From the NCBI RefSeq assembly GCF_900090235.1, contig NZ_LT607750.1, positions 942,501-1,006,500 on the forward strand: a DNA stretch of 64,000 nt, written 5' to 3'. The notes under the pieces are model-generated. The model had not been told where the DNA came from, did not search any database, and saw nothing but the letters and a program-made list of their open reading frames with translations. Numbering within the stretch: position 1 is the first letter of the stretch; each line of letters begins with the position of its first letter. Below, one piece after another: positions 32,816 to 41,029 of this stretch. This DNA is from Micromonospora echinaurantiaca (GTDB lineage: Bacteria > Actinomycetota > Actinomycetes > Mycobacteriales > Micromonosporaceae). The translations under genes were made by a program, and so were the position numbers.

Positions 32816-32983
32816 GTCCCTCGCGGAGCGTCATCCGCGCCGGTCAACCGGGGCGGGACCGCCGGCCGCAACCAACCGGCTGTGCCAGTGTATTGACACT
32901 TGGCGCGGTTGGTCCGTTTTTGCGCGGTGGGTCGGCCGGTCCCAGCCGGGAACCGCCCGGAGGGCCTGACTACCCTGACCGCT

Positions 32984-33376
32984 GTGACCACGCCGCATGA
33001 CCGCCCCGTGCCGCCCGCCGCGGATCCCGCCTTCACCCCGCCGAGCCTGGGCCGCCGGTTCGGAGCGTTGATCATCGACTGGGTGCTCTGCCTGCTGGTC
33101 TCGAACTTCTTCGCCGACCCGGTACGCGACGGCTGGGCGCCGGTGCTGGTGCTGGTCATCGAGTACGGCTTCTTCCTCGGCCTGTTCGCGCAGACCCCCG
33201 GCATGTACATCACGAAGATCCGCTGCGTCGCCTGGGCCGACGGCGGCCGGATCGGCCTGCTCCGGGCCCTGCTGCGCGGCCTGCTGCTGGCCCTGGTGGT
33301 GCCGGCGCTGCTGATGGACGGGCACCGCCGCGGCCTGCACGACCGCCTCACCGGCTCGGTCGTCACCGCCGCCTGA
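32984..33376 (+). CDS. RDD-family membrane protein
   Basis: A 130-residue protein with an N-terminal Pro-rich tail and three membrane segments. The RDD hallmarks are LGRRFGALIIDWVLCLLVSN (Arg and Asp in the first helix region), QTPGMYITKIRCV after the second helix and RRGLHDRLTGSVV at the end. RDD proteins are small membrane proteins of mostly unknown function; some act as Na+/H+ antiporters. The GTG at 32984 follows TACCCT by 7 nt, so it is probably leaderless. It is divergent from glnA1 and converges with the DUF4191 gene. Confidence 0.88.
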   Translation: MTTPHDRPVPPAADPAFTPPSLGRRFGALIIDWVLCLLVSNFFADPVRDGWAPVLVLVIEYGFFLGLFAQTPGMYITKIRCVAWADGGRIGLLRALLRGLLLALVVPALLMDGHRRGLHDRLTGSVVTAA

Positions 33377-33388
33377 CGCAGAGCACCG

Positions 33389-33451
33389 TGATCGTCTGTC
33401 CCTGAACAGGGCGGAAACGGCCACTTCTCCCTGCCCACCGTCAGACGATCA
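33389..33451. repeat. Family A palindromic element, copy 2 (63 nt)
   Basis: It opens TGATCGTCTGTCCCTGAACA and ends CGTCAGACGATCA; outer arms TGATCGTCTG and CAGACGATCA are exact reverse complements. Same length as copies at 9920 and 49344. It sits in the RDD/DUF4191 convergent junction beside a separate strong hairpin. Confidence 0.88.
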
Positions 33452-33466
33452 GGAGCACAGGGTTCT

Positions 33467-33507
33467 TACGCGAGGAGCCGGGCCCACCGGGCCCGGCTCC
33501 TCGCGTA
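33467..33507. terminator. Strong bidirectional hairpin between RDD and DUF4191 genes
   Basis: TACGCGAGGAGCCGGGCCC (33467-33485) pairs over 19 bp without mismatch with 33489-33507, around a 3-nt loop. It lies 10 nt beyond the DUF4191 stop, so it is probably that gene's terminator and may serve the RDD gene too. Confidence 0.85.
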
Positions 33508-33516
33508 CGTCTCGGG

Positions 33517-34206
33517 TCAGCGGCCGCGCGTCTGGCGGAAGGCGCCCCGCGGGGGCCGCATGTTCTTCGGGATCGCGCCCTTGGGCATCTGCGGCCGGGC
33601 GGTGAGCGCCTTGAGCCGCTTGTCCAGCGAGTTGACGTCCTTGCCGCTGAGGTTGCGCGGTAGCCGCATCAACGTCATCCGCAGCTTGCGGATGGGCAGC
33701 TCGCCCTCGTCCTGGCCGATCACGTAGTCGTAGATCGGCGCCGAGCCGATCACCTTGGCCAGCCGGCGCTTCTCCTGGCCGAGCAGACCGCGCACCCGCT
33801 GCGGGTTGCCCTCGGCCAGCAGGATCACCCCGGGACGGCCGATGACCAGGTGCACCATGTCCATCTGGGTGGTGGAGCTGACGGCCGGCGTCACCCGCCA
33901 GTCGCCGCGCATGCTCTCCATGATCTGGGCCGCCGCCCCCGGCTGGCCCTCGGCGGCGTTCATCATCGCCTTGTTGGACCGCAGGTTGAGCACGATCAGC
34001 AGCGCGAGCAGCGCCAGCAGGATGCCGATCGGCAGCCAGATCCAGCCCCACAGGACCACCGCGACCACGGTGAGCGCGAGCGGGATCAGCACCGCGGCGG
34101 CGGCCAGCGGCGCGAACCACCTGTCCTGCTTGGCGGTGAACTTGAACACCAACCCGATCTGCTTCAGCCGCTGGCCGAACGAGACCTTCTCCTGGGGCTT
34201 TGCCAT
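33517..34206 (-). CDS. DUF4191 family membrane protein
   Basis: A 229-residue protein with two adjacent membrane segments (about 31-75: APLAAAAVLIPLALTVVAVV and WLPIGILLALLALLIVLNL) and a soluble C-terminal domain (about 95-229) containing GDWRVTPAVSSTTQMDMVHL, VILLAEGNPQRVRGLLGQEK and KALTARPQMPKGAIPKNMRP. DUF4191 genes sit near lipA in many actinobacteria, as here (5.4 kb away, with the LuxR and GT-C genes between). Function unknown; a link to lipoate or membrane handling is only suggested by neighbourhood. The ATG at 34206 is the first start. Confidence 0.88.
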   Translation of the reverse strand: MAKPQEKVSFGQRLKQIGLVFKFTAKQDRWFAPLAAAAVLIPLALTVVAVVLWGWIWLPIGILLALLALLIVLNLRSNKAMMNAAEGQPGAAAQIMESMRGDWRVTPAVSSTTQMDMVHLVIGRPGVILLAEGNPQRVRGLLGQEKRRLAKVIGSAPIYDYVIGQDEGELPIRKLRMTLMRLPRNLSGKDVNSLDKRLKALTARPQMPKGAIPKNMRPPRGAFRQTRGR

Positions 34207-34415
34207 GCCCCAGAGTCTAGTGGTCGGCGCCGGCCGGGTTGATCCGCGGCCGGTGGTCGGTGGGCTGAGTACCTTACGCCGCCGACCGGCCGGGTGAGCG
34301 CCGGCGTAAGGAGGGGAAGCGGGCGAAGATCAGGCAGCGTGCCCATGCCCCGGGGCCACCTTCGCGCGGAGAGTCAAGGTCAGCAGATGACCGAGACGCA
34401 CGACAGGAGCCCGAC

Positions 34416-34586
34416 ATGTTCGGCAACGACGCGGAATTCATCCTCTCCCTGCACCGTACCCACGCCGCCGAGCTGCGTGCCGAGGCGGCCGCCGACCGGC
34501 TCGCCCGGTCACTGGCCCGCCGCGGCGGACGCGGCTGGCTGGGTCGCCGCCACCAGGCGGGCCGCACCGACGACGCCCGCCGGTGA
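34416..34586 (+). CDS. Small conserved hypothetical protein (56 aa)
   Basis: A 56-residue protein opening MFGNDAEFILSLHRTHAAEL and continuing as one amphipathic Ala/Arg/Glu helix (RAEAAADRLARSLARRGGRG) to a basic C-terminus. The start has CAGGAG 6 nt upstream. It ends just where GC-rich Pro/Ala-coding repeats begin, ahead of the LuxR-type regulator. Codon bias and SD support it as real. It is likely co-transcribed with the regulator; function unknown. Confidence 0.65.
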   Translation: MFGNDAEFILSLHRTHAAELRAEAAADRLARSLARRGGRGWLGRRHQAGRTDDARR

Positions 34587-34594
34587 CCGCCCCC

Positions 34595-34745
34595 GCCCCG
34601 CCGGCGGCCGGCGCTGCCCGCCCGGCCGCCGGCCCCACGACCCCGGCCGCCGGTGACCACTCGCCGGCGGCCGGTGTCGTACCGGCGCCGGACCGGCCCG
34701 CCGAGACGGGAGTGGCTGGCCACCCGCCGGCGGCCGGCCGGTCGA
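34595..34745. repeat. Scattered CCGGCGGCCGG repeats before the LuxR-type gene
   Basis: Several copies of GCCGGCGGCCGG-like sequence recur over 150 nt. The frame of the LuxR gene stays open through them, giving a Pro-Ala-Ala-Gly-rich extension, but this looks like repeat DNA rather than a conserved protein domain. Confidence 0.5.
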
Positions 34746-34789
34746 TCGCCGTGGACGGCGGCGGCGCCGGCCGTGGCATGCTCGGAGCC

Positions 34790-37684
34790 GTGACCGTACG
34801 CGCCGCCAGCACCGTCCTCGTCGGCCGTCAGAGCGAGCTGACGGCCCTGCGCGACGCCCTCGCCCGGGCGCGCACCGGGGAGCCGACCACAGTGCTGGTC
34901 GGCGGCGAGGCCGGGGTGGGCAAGACCCGGCTGCTGGAGGAGTTCGGCGGGCTGGCCACCGCCGCCGGGGCGCGGCTGCTCGTCGGCCAGTGCCTGGAGC
35001 TGGGCGAGGCGGGCCTGCCGTTCGCGCCGTTCGCCGCCGCGCTGCGCGACGTGCTGCGCCACGACGGCCCCGCCGTCCTCGACGGATACGAGGCGGAGTT
35101 CGCCCGACTGCTGCCGGAGCTGGCCCGGGTCCCCGTCGGGGTCGCCGCGCCCGCTGCCGTACCGGCCTCCGACGCCCCGCGCGGCTACCTGTTCGACCTG
35201 GTCGCCGGGCTGTTCCACCGGCTCGCCGCGGCGCAGCCGCTGGTGCTGGTGATCGAGGACCTGCACTGGGCCGACCGGTCCACCCGGGACCTGATCGGCT
35301 TCCTGGTCCGGGCCGCCCGCACCGCCCGGCTGCTGCTGGTCTGCACCTACCGCACCGACGAACTGCACCGCGGGCACCCGCTGCGCCCCTTCCTCGCCGA
35401 GCTGGACCGCGTCCGCGGCGTCGAGCGGGTCGAGCTGGGTCGCCTGGACCGGGACGGGACCGCCGCGATCCTGGCCGACCTGCTCGGCGCCGAGCCGGCC
35501 GCCCGGGCCGTCGACGACGTGCACGACCGCACCCAGGGCAACCCCTTCTTCATCGAGGAACTGGCCGCCGCCGGTGACCCGATCGGCTGCGCCGCGCTGC
35601 CCGACACCCTGCGCGACCTGCTGCTGGCCCGGGTGGACCGGCTGCCCGACGCGGCCCAGCGGGTGCTCCGGATCGCCGCGGCCGGCGGCACCCGCTTCGC
35701 CCACCAGCTGATCGCCGAGGTGGCTGGCCTGCCCGAGGCGGAGCTGGAGGACGCCCTGCGCGCCGCCGTCGCCGCCCAGCTGGTGGTGGCCGACCCGGAC
35801 GGCGACTACGAGTTCCGGCACGCGCTGGTCCGCGAGGCGGTGCACGACGAGCTGCTGCCCGGCGAGCACGCCCGGCTGCACGCCCGGTTCGCGGCCGCCA
35901 TCGAGGCGCAGCCGCACCTGGTTCCCGCCGGCCGCGCGCCGGCCGAGATCGCCCACCACTGGTACGCCGCGCACGACCACCCCCGGGCGCTGGTGACCGC
36001 CCGAGCCGCCGCCCGCGCCGCCGGCGAGCGGTACGCGTACGCGGAGCAGAGCCGGCTGCTGGAACGGGTGCTGGAGCTGTGGGAGCTGGTGCCCGACGCG
36101 GCCGACCGGCTCGGCATGGACCACCTGGCGGTGCTGGAGGAGACGCTGGCCGCCGCCACCACCGCCGGTGACTACAAGCGGGCACTCACCCTGGCCCGGG
36201 CCGCGCTGGCCGAGGTCGACGCCGACGCCGAGCCGCTGCGCGCCGCCGGGCTGCTCGACCGGCACGCCCGGATGCTGGCCATGCTCGGCAAGGCCGATGG
36301 TGCCGCCGAGCTGCGGGAGGCGTACCGGCTGGCGGGGCGGGTGCCGGACGGGCCGGAGCGGCTGCGGCTGCTCGCCGGGATCACCGCCCAGCTCGCCCGG
36401 ATCGACCCGGTGGACGGCACCCGACTGGCGGCCGAGGTGCTGGCCGCGGCGCAGGAGTCCGGGATCGACCAGATGCTGCTGCCGGTGCAACTGGCGGTGC
36501 TCTGCCACCGGCAGGGCTCGGCCGACCTGGGGCTGGCCGAGGTGGACCGCGCCGAGCGGCTGGCCCGCGCGGCCGGCAACGCGGAGAGCCTGGTCACCGC
36601 GCTGGTCTACCGCTCCGACGTGCTCTACGAACTCGGCCGGTACGCCGAGTCGGCGCAGGCCGCCGCGGACGGGGTGACCGAGGCTCGCCGGGTCGGGATC
36701 AGCCGGTCCACCGGCGCGTACCTGCTGTCCAACCAGGCCGAGGCGCTGCTCGCGCTGGGTCGGTGGACGGAGGCCGAGGAGATCTGCGCCGAGGCGGCCC
36801 GGATCGACCCGCCGGGCGTCTCCGGCCTGCACTGGCTGCAACTGCGCGCCGGGCAGCGGCTGGCCCAGGGGCACCCGGGCGCGGACGAGGCGGTCGGCCG
36901 GGCGTTGAGTTTCCTGAACCGCCCCTACCTGCACGCGCACCAACGGCTGCCGCTGCTGGAGCTGCGGCTGGAGGTGGCGCTGGCCGCCGACGACCGTACC
37001 GAGGCGCGGCGCGCGGCCGAGGCGGCGCTGGTCGACCCCGACCTGCCCGGCTGCCCCCGGTACGCCTGGCCGGTGCTGACCGCGCTGGCCCGGGCCGCCC
37101 GGCAGCTCGACGACGGGTCGCTGGTCGCCCGGGTCGCCGCGCTCGCCACGAACGTACCGGTCCGGTTCCCCGCCGAGCGGGCGCACGCCGCCGAACTGGC
37201 CGCCACCGTCGCCGCCGGGGACGACCCGCTGGCCGCGTGGCGGACGGCGGTGAGCGCGTGGCGCGCCGACGGGCAGCCCTGGCCGCTCGGCCGGGCTCTG
37301 CTCTCGCTGGCCGAGGCGGCCGCCGCGGCCGGCGAGCGGGACGAGGTGTCGACCGCGGTGGCCGAGGCCGCCGCGATCGCCGACCGGCTCGGTGCGCCGC
37401 CGCTGGCCGAGCGGGCGGCCACCCTGGCCCGCCGGGTCGGGCTGCGCGGCGCGACCCGGGGCCGCCCCGGCGCCGACCTGCTCACCCTGCGCGAACGCGA
37501 GGTGCTGCGGCTGGTCGCCGAGGGGCACAGCAACAGCCGGATCGCCGAGGAGCTGTTCATCTCGCCGAAGACGGCGAGCGTGCACGTCTCCCGGATCATC
37601 GCCAAGCTGGACGTGAGCAACCGGGTCGAGGCCGCCGCGCTCGCCCACCGCCTCGGCCTCCTCGCCGAACCCGCCACCCGCTGA
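34790..37684 (+). CDS. LuxR-family regulator with AAA ATPase domain (LAL/MalT-like)
   Basis: A 964-residue regulator. The N-terminal STAND-type ATPase has Walker A VLVGGEAGVGKTRLLEEF (about 36-52), Walker B LVLVIEDLHWADRSTR (about 150) and NPFFIEELA as sensor region. A long helical TPR-like middle follows, and the C-terminal LuxR HTH reads LTLREREVLRLVAEGHSNSR with IAEELFISPKTASVHVSRII. Such proteins bind an unknown signal, hydrolyse ATP and activate target promoters. The GTG at 34790 fits the first conserved residues (VRAASTVLVGRQSEL) and follows a CATGCT box by 7 nt; the frame is open back to a GTG at 34583 that overlaps the small gene's stop. Target unknown. Confidence 0.9.
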   Translation: MTVRAASTVLVGRQSELTALRDALARARTGEPTTVLVGGEAGVGKTRLLEEFGGLATAAGARLLVGQCLELGEAGLPFAPFAAALRDVLRHDGPAVLDGYEAEFARLLPELARVPVGVAAPAAVPASDAPRGYLFDLVAGLFHRLAAAQPLVLVIEDLHWADRSTRDLIGFLVRAARTARLLLVCTYRTDELHRGHPLRPFLAELDRVRGVERVELGRLDRDGTAAILADLLGAEPAARAVDDVHDRTQGNPFFIEELAAAGDPIGCAALPDTLRDLLLARVDRLPDAAQRVLRIAAAGGTRFAHQLIAEVAGLPEAELEDALRAAVAAQLVVADPDGDYEFRHALVREAVHDELLPGEHARLHARFAAAIEAQPHLVPAGRAPAEIAHHWYAAHDHPRALVTARAAARAAGERYAYAEQSRLLERVLELWELVPDAADRLGMDHLAVLEETLAAATTAGDYKRALTLARAALAEVDADAEPLRAAGLLDRHARMLAMLGKADGAAELREAYRLAGRVPDGPERLRLLAGITAQLARIDPVDGTRLAAEVLAAAQESGIDQMLLPVQLAVLCHRQGSADLGLAEVDRAERLARAAGNAESLVTALVYRSDVLYELGRYAESAQAAADGVTEARRVGISRSTGAYLLSNQAEALLALGRWTEAEEICAEAARIDPPGVSGLHWLQLRAGQRLAQGHPGADEAVGRALSFLNRPYLHAHQRLPLLELRLEVALAADDRTEARRAAEAALVDPDLPGCPRYAWPVLTALARAARQLDDGSLVARVAALATNVPVRFPAERAHAAELAATVAAGDDPLAAWRTAVSAWRADGQPWPLGRALLSLAEAAAAAGERDEVSTAVAEAAAIADRLGAPPLAERAATLARRVGLRGATRGRPGADLLTLREREVLRLVAEGHSNSRIAEELFISPKTASVHVSRIIAKLDVSNRVEAAALAHRLGLLAEPATR

Positions 37685-37706
37685 CCCCTCCGCAGAATGA
37701 CGCGCA

Positions 37707-37760
37707 CGTTCACGGAAAGAGTGGCCATTCCGCGCGGAACAGCCACTCTTTCCGTGAACG
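37707..37760. repeat. Family C palindromic element, copy 1 (54 nt)
   Basis: CGTTCACGGAAAGAGTGGC (37707-37725) and its exact reverse complement (37742-37760) form a 19-bp stem. The second member (58877) has the same 54-nt length. It lies in the convergent junction between the LuxR-type and GT-C genes. Confidence 0.88.
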
Positions 37761-37780
37761 AGCGGGCGGCCGGGGGGGGG

Positions 37781-39565
37781 TCAGGGGTGGGGGAGGTAGA
37801 TGCGCCAGCCGTCGATGGTGACCGGGGTCAGGCGGCCCGGCTCGGCGCGGGTCCGATCGTCGAGGCGGGTGGCCAGCGGCGAGCCGACGGGCGCGACCCA
37901 GGCGGGAGCCGCCGCCTGCCGCACCGCCCGCCGGTACGGCAGGTAGCGGTCGTGGCCGGGGCTCAGGTCGTCGTCGATAACCGCGCAGACCACGTCCTCG
38001 GCGCTGGCGAAGGTGAGCCGGTTGCAGGTCCAGTAGCCGGCGTAGACGTGCCGGACGCCGCGTTCGCGCAGCGCGGCCACGAGCGCGGTGTGCCGGGCCT
38101 CGGCGGCCTGCGCGGCCGGGGCGGTGCCGATCGCGCCGGCCGTGGCGACGACGGCGGTGCCGGCGGTCGCCGCGAGTACGCCGACCGCCGCGACCCGGAG
38201 CACGCCAGCCCGCCTGCCCGACCCGGCCGACCCGGACACGTCCCGTCCGGCGCCTGCCCCCCAGCCAGCGCCCCGAGCGGCGGTCCAGAGCGGCCAGAGC
38301 AGAGCGGGCAGGGAGATCAGCAGGCAGGACAGGTAGCGCGAGCTCTCCACCGGGGTCCGTCCGGCGGCGCTGCTGACGGCGTAGACGGCGAGCGTGGCGA
38401 CACCGCCCAGCACGAGCGCGAGCCGGATTGCCGCCCCCACCCGCGGATCCCCGTCGGCGTCGCAACGGCGCCGTTCACCGGGGGCGTCGGTCCCGCCCAG
38501 GCCCAATCCGGCGGGTCGGTTGCTGCCCGCGCCGAACGCCGACCTTGCCGCGCCGGATCGTGCGGCAGCGGGCGGACCACCGGGAGCGGCCGGCTCGGCG
38601 CCGAGGGTGCGCAGGGTGCGCCAGGCGGTGACGCCGGCCGCCGCGAGCAGCACCGGCAGGGCCGCGGCCCACCAGAGCTGCCAGGTGGCGCAGTGGCTGG
38701 GCGAGCAGAAGCCCATGCCCAGCGGTGGGCCGAGCACCAGCGCGCCGTGCAGCCGGTCGGCCCAGCCGGCGCTCTGGTCGCCGCCGCCGGCGGCGAGCAC
38801 GGCGGCGAGCGGGTTGCGGCCGGTCAGCAGGCTGTGCCCGAGCAGCGGCGCGGCGCCGAGCGCGGCGGCGAGCCCGAGCAGCGCGCCGGCCGGGCCGCGC
38901 AGCTCGCCCCAGCGGAACCCGAGCAGCACCGCCCCGGTGGCCGCCACGTACGGCAGCACCAGCGGGTCCACCCAGGCCATCAGCCCGGCCAGGAAGCCCC
39001 ACGCCGCCCAACGCGGCAGCCGGCGGCCCGGCCGGCCGGCGGCCAGGTCGTACGCGAGCAGGGCGAGCGCCATCCCGGCCGGGTTCATCTCGGGGTAGCC
39101 GCCACCGGCGATGAGCTGGTTCTTGACGATCCGGTCGGAGCCGAGCGCGAGCAGCGCCACCACCAGCAGGGCGAACCACCGGTCCCCGGTGAGCCGCAGC
39201 GTCAGCCGCCAGGCGAGCAGCACGAACAGCGCGTACAGCGCCAGGGTGGGCAGCCGCAGTCCGAGCACGGACGGCCCGGCCAGCGCGAACACCGGCGCGG
39301 CCAGGTACGCCTCCAGCGGCCCCATGTACTCCTGGCCGTAGAACCAGACCGGGAACTGGCGGCCCTGGGCGATGTGCAGCGCGGCCAGGCCCATGGTGGC
39401 CTCGTCGCTGTTGGTCGGCGGCGTGTCGTGCAGCAGCAGCCAGAGGCGGTAGCCGACCCCGGCCACGATCGCCGCCACGGTGAGCGGGCCGGCCAGCCGG
39501 GTCCACCGGGTGCCCGGCAGCGCGCACGGCGCGGCGCGGCGCTGCTGGCGTACCCCCGTGGTCAT
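37781..39565 (-). CDS. GT-C-type membrane glycosyltransferase
   Basis: A 594-residue protein with about eleven membrane helices. The first outer loop TPPTNSDEATMGLAALHIAQ carries a D-E pair, followed by QFPVWFYGQEYMGPLEAYLA, the layout of PMT/ArnT-like polyprenyl-phosphosugar transferases. A Gly/Ala/Arg-rich loop (about 330-375) is low-complexity and probably cytoplasmic. The C-terminal soluble part includes GVRHVYAGYWTCNRLTFASA and a final TIDGWRIYLPHP. The ATG at 39565 is the first start. It lies 52 nt before the left end of lipA on the same strand. Substrate unknown. Confidence 0.82.
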   Translation of the reverse strand: MTTGVRQQRRAAPCALPGTRWTRLAGPLTVAAIVAGVGYRLWLLLHDTPPTNSDEATMGLAALHIAQGRQFPVWFYGQEYMGPLEAYLAAPVFALAGPSVLGLRLPTLALYALFVLLAWRLTLRLTGDRWFALLVVALLALGSDRIVKNQLIAGGGYPEMNPAGMALALLAYDLAAGRPGRRLPRWAAWGFLAGLMAWVDPLVLPYVAATGAVLLGFRWGELRGPAGALLGLAAALGAAPLLGHSLLTGRNPLAAVLAAGGGDQSAGWADRLHGALVLGPPLGMGFCSPSHCATWQLWWAAALPVLLAAAGVTAWRTLRTLGAEPAAPGGPPAAARSGAARSAFGAGSNRPAGLGLGGTDAPGERRRCDADGDPRVGAAIRLALVLGGVATLAVYAVSSAAGRTPVESSRYLSCLLISLPALLWPLWTAARGAGWGAGAGRDVSGSAGSGRRAGVLRVAAVGVLAATAGTAVVATAGAIGTAPAAQAAEARHTALVAALRERGVRHVYAGYWTCNRLTFASAEDVVCAVIDDDLSPGHDRYLPYRRAVRQAAAPAWVAPVGSPLATRLDDRTRAEPGRLTPVTIDGWRIYLPHP

Positions 39566-39617
39566 GGGCCGATCATGGCACCTGCCCGGCGGGTGGCCGG
39601 GCAGCGGTGCCGGCGGG

Positions 39618-40613
39618 TCAGCCGGCGGTGCCCACCGCGGCGCCCTCGCGGGCCTCCAGGGCCTGCCGGTAGAGCCGGCCGGCCCGGTACGACGAGCGCA
39701 CCAGCGGCCCGCTCATCACCCCGGCGAAGCCGATCTCCTCGGCCTCCTCGCGTAGCTCGACGAACTCCTCCGGCTTGACCCAGCGGGTGACCGGGTGGTG
39801 CCGGGGGGAGGGGCGCAGGTACTGGGTGATGGTGATCAGCTCGCAGCCGGCCTCGTGCAGGTCGCGCAGCGCCTGGGAGACCTCGGCCCGCTCCTCGCCC
39901 ATGCCCAGGATCAGGTTGCTCTTGGTGACCAGGCCGGCGGCGCGGGCCTGCCGGATGACGTCCAGCGAGCGCTCGTAGCGGAACGCCGGGCGGATCCGCT
40001 TGAAGATCCGCGGCACGGTCTCGACGTTGTGCGCGAGCACCTCGGGCCGGGAGCCGAACACCTCGGCGAGCTGCTCCGGGTCGGCGTTGAAGTCAGGAAT
40101 CAGCAGCTCCACGCCGCAGCCGGCCTGGAGCGCGTGGATCTGCCGCACGGTCTCGGCGTAGAGCCAGGCGCCGCCGTCGGGCAGGTCGTCGCGAGCCACG
40201 CCGGTGACGGTGGCGTAGCGCAGGCCCATCGCGGCCACCGACTCGGCGACCCGGCGCGGTTCGTCGGCGTCGAACTCGGCCGGCTTTCCGGTGTCGATCT
40301 GGCAGAAGTCGCAGCGCCGGGTGCACTGGTCGCCACCGATGAGGAAGGTGGCCTCCCGGTCCTCCCAGCATTCGTAGATGTTGGGACAGCCGGCCTCCTG
40401 GCACACGGTGTGCAGCCCCTCGCGCGAGACGAGCCCGCGCAGCTGGGTGTACTCCGGGCCCATCTTGGCCTTGACCTTGATCCACGGCGGCTTGCGCTCG
40501 ATCGGCGTCTCGGCGTTGCGCGCCTCGATCCGCAGCATGCGCCGCCCCTCGGGGGCGGGCGTCGCGGTACGCGCGGCCGGGCCGGTCGTCGGCGCGGAGT
40601 GCTCGATCGTCAC
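39618..40613 (-). CDS. lipA: Lipoyl synthase (radical SAM)
   Basis: A 331-residue radical-SAM enzyme that inserts two sulfurs into protein-bound octanoate. The auxiliary [4Fe-4S] cluster motif is C71-QEAG-C76-PNIYE-C82; the radical-SAM motif is C97-TRR-C101-DF-C104. The C-terminal RSSYRAG provides the conserved cluster-binding serine. The GTG at 40613 ([11 protein letters not shown]) follows TAGGCT by 7 nt, so the message appears leaderless. Its substrate is octanoyl-E2 or octanoyl-GcvH made by LipB (42.8 kb). It is divergent from the T-box-controlled aspS. Confidence 0.96.
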   Translation of the reverse strand: MTIEHSAPTTGPAARTATPAPEGRRMLRIEARNAETPIERKPPWIKVKAKMGPEYTQLRGLVSREGLHTVCQEAGCPNIYECWEDREATFLIGGDQCTRRCDFCQIDTGKPAEFDADEPRRVAESVAAMGLRYATVTGVARDDLPDGGAWLYAETVRQIHALQAGCGVELLIPDFNADPEQLAEVFGSRPEVLAHNVETVPRIFKRIRPAFRYERSLDVIRQARAAGLVTKSNLILGMGEERAEVSQALRDLHEAGCELITITQYLRPSPRHHPVTRWVKPEEFVELREEAEEIGFAGVMSGPLVRSSYRAGRLYRQALEAREGAAVGTAG

Positions 40614-40740
40614 GAATCCGAGCCTACGCCCGACGGCCGCCGTCGATGTACGTCGGGCGACCGGCGTCACGCCGCGGGGGTTGTGACGGTGGACACCCGC
40701 CGCTCCGGAAAAGGCGTCACATCCGGGCCGGCCGACCTGC

Positions 40741-40746
40741 TACCGT
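40741..40746 (+). promoter_or_regulatory. Putative -10 box of the aspS leader
   Basis: TACCGT, placed about 25 nt before the first T-box Stem I features. No consensus -35 was found. Transcription would begin near 40753. Confidence 0.4.
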
Positions 40747-40752
40747 GCCCGG

Positions 40753-41029
40753 CAACGCTGTGACGGAGCCGAGTAACGGGCCGATCCGCCAGTTGAAGAG
40801 AGCCGCCGGTTGCTGCGAGGCGGTCTGGCGCCGGGCCGCGAAGACCCTCCCGAGCCGCGGGAAGAACGGCGCTCGCGCGCCCACTAGACCCCGCCCGGCT
40901 GGCCCCGGTGAAAAGGCGACGAAACGAGGCCCCCGCTCGCGGGGGCGAAGGTGTGGTGGCACCGCGAGGATCCCGCTCGCCCACGCCTCCCTGGGGATCG
41001 CGTTGCGATTGATCGAGGAGGTAACCGCC
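40753..41029 (+). promoter_or_regulatory. T-box riboswitch (Asp-specific, translational) upstream of aspS
   Basis: The T-box consensus is clear: TGGTGGCACCGCG (40954-40966). Stem I has AGTA (40772-40775) facing GAA (40840-40842); the codon right after GAA is GAC (40843-40845), the Asp specifier. Inside, CGCCAG/CTGGCG (40787-40792/40825-40830) and CCGCC/GGCGG stems form. TGGC (40957-40960) can pair with GCCA at the tRNA-Asp 3' end (discriminator G). CCTCC (40986-40990) can mask the SD GGAGG (41017-41021), so control is likely at translation: uncharged tRNA-Asp binding frees the SD. The aspS product matches the specifier. Confidence 0.85.

Noticed and set aside
34583..34789. N-terminal 69-residue Pro/Ala/Gly extension of the LuxR-type regulator
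   Set aside because: Encoded by scattered CCGGCGGCCGG repeats and lacking conserved residues; a start at 34790 with a nearby -10-like box fits the family better. Not excluded.
34274..37648. Minus-strand open frame of about 1100 codons opposite the LuxR-type gene
   Set aside because: Antisense shadow; repeats of Arg/Gly/Gln/Val without any motif.
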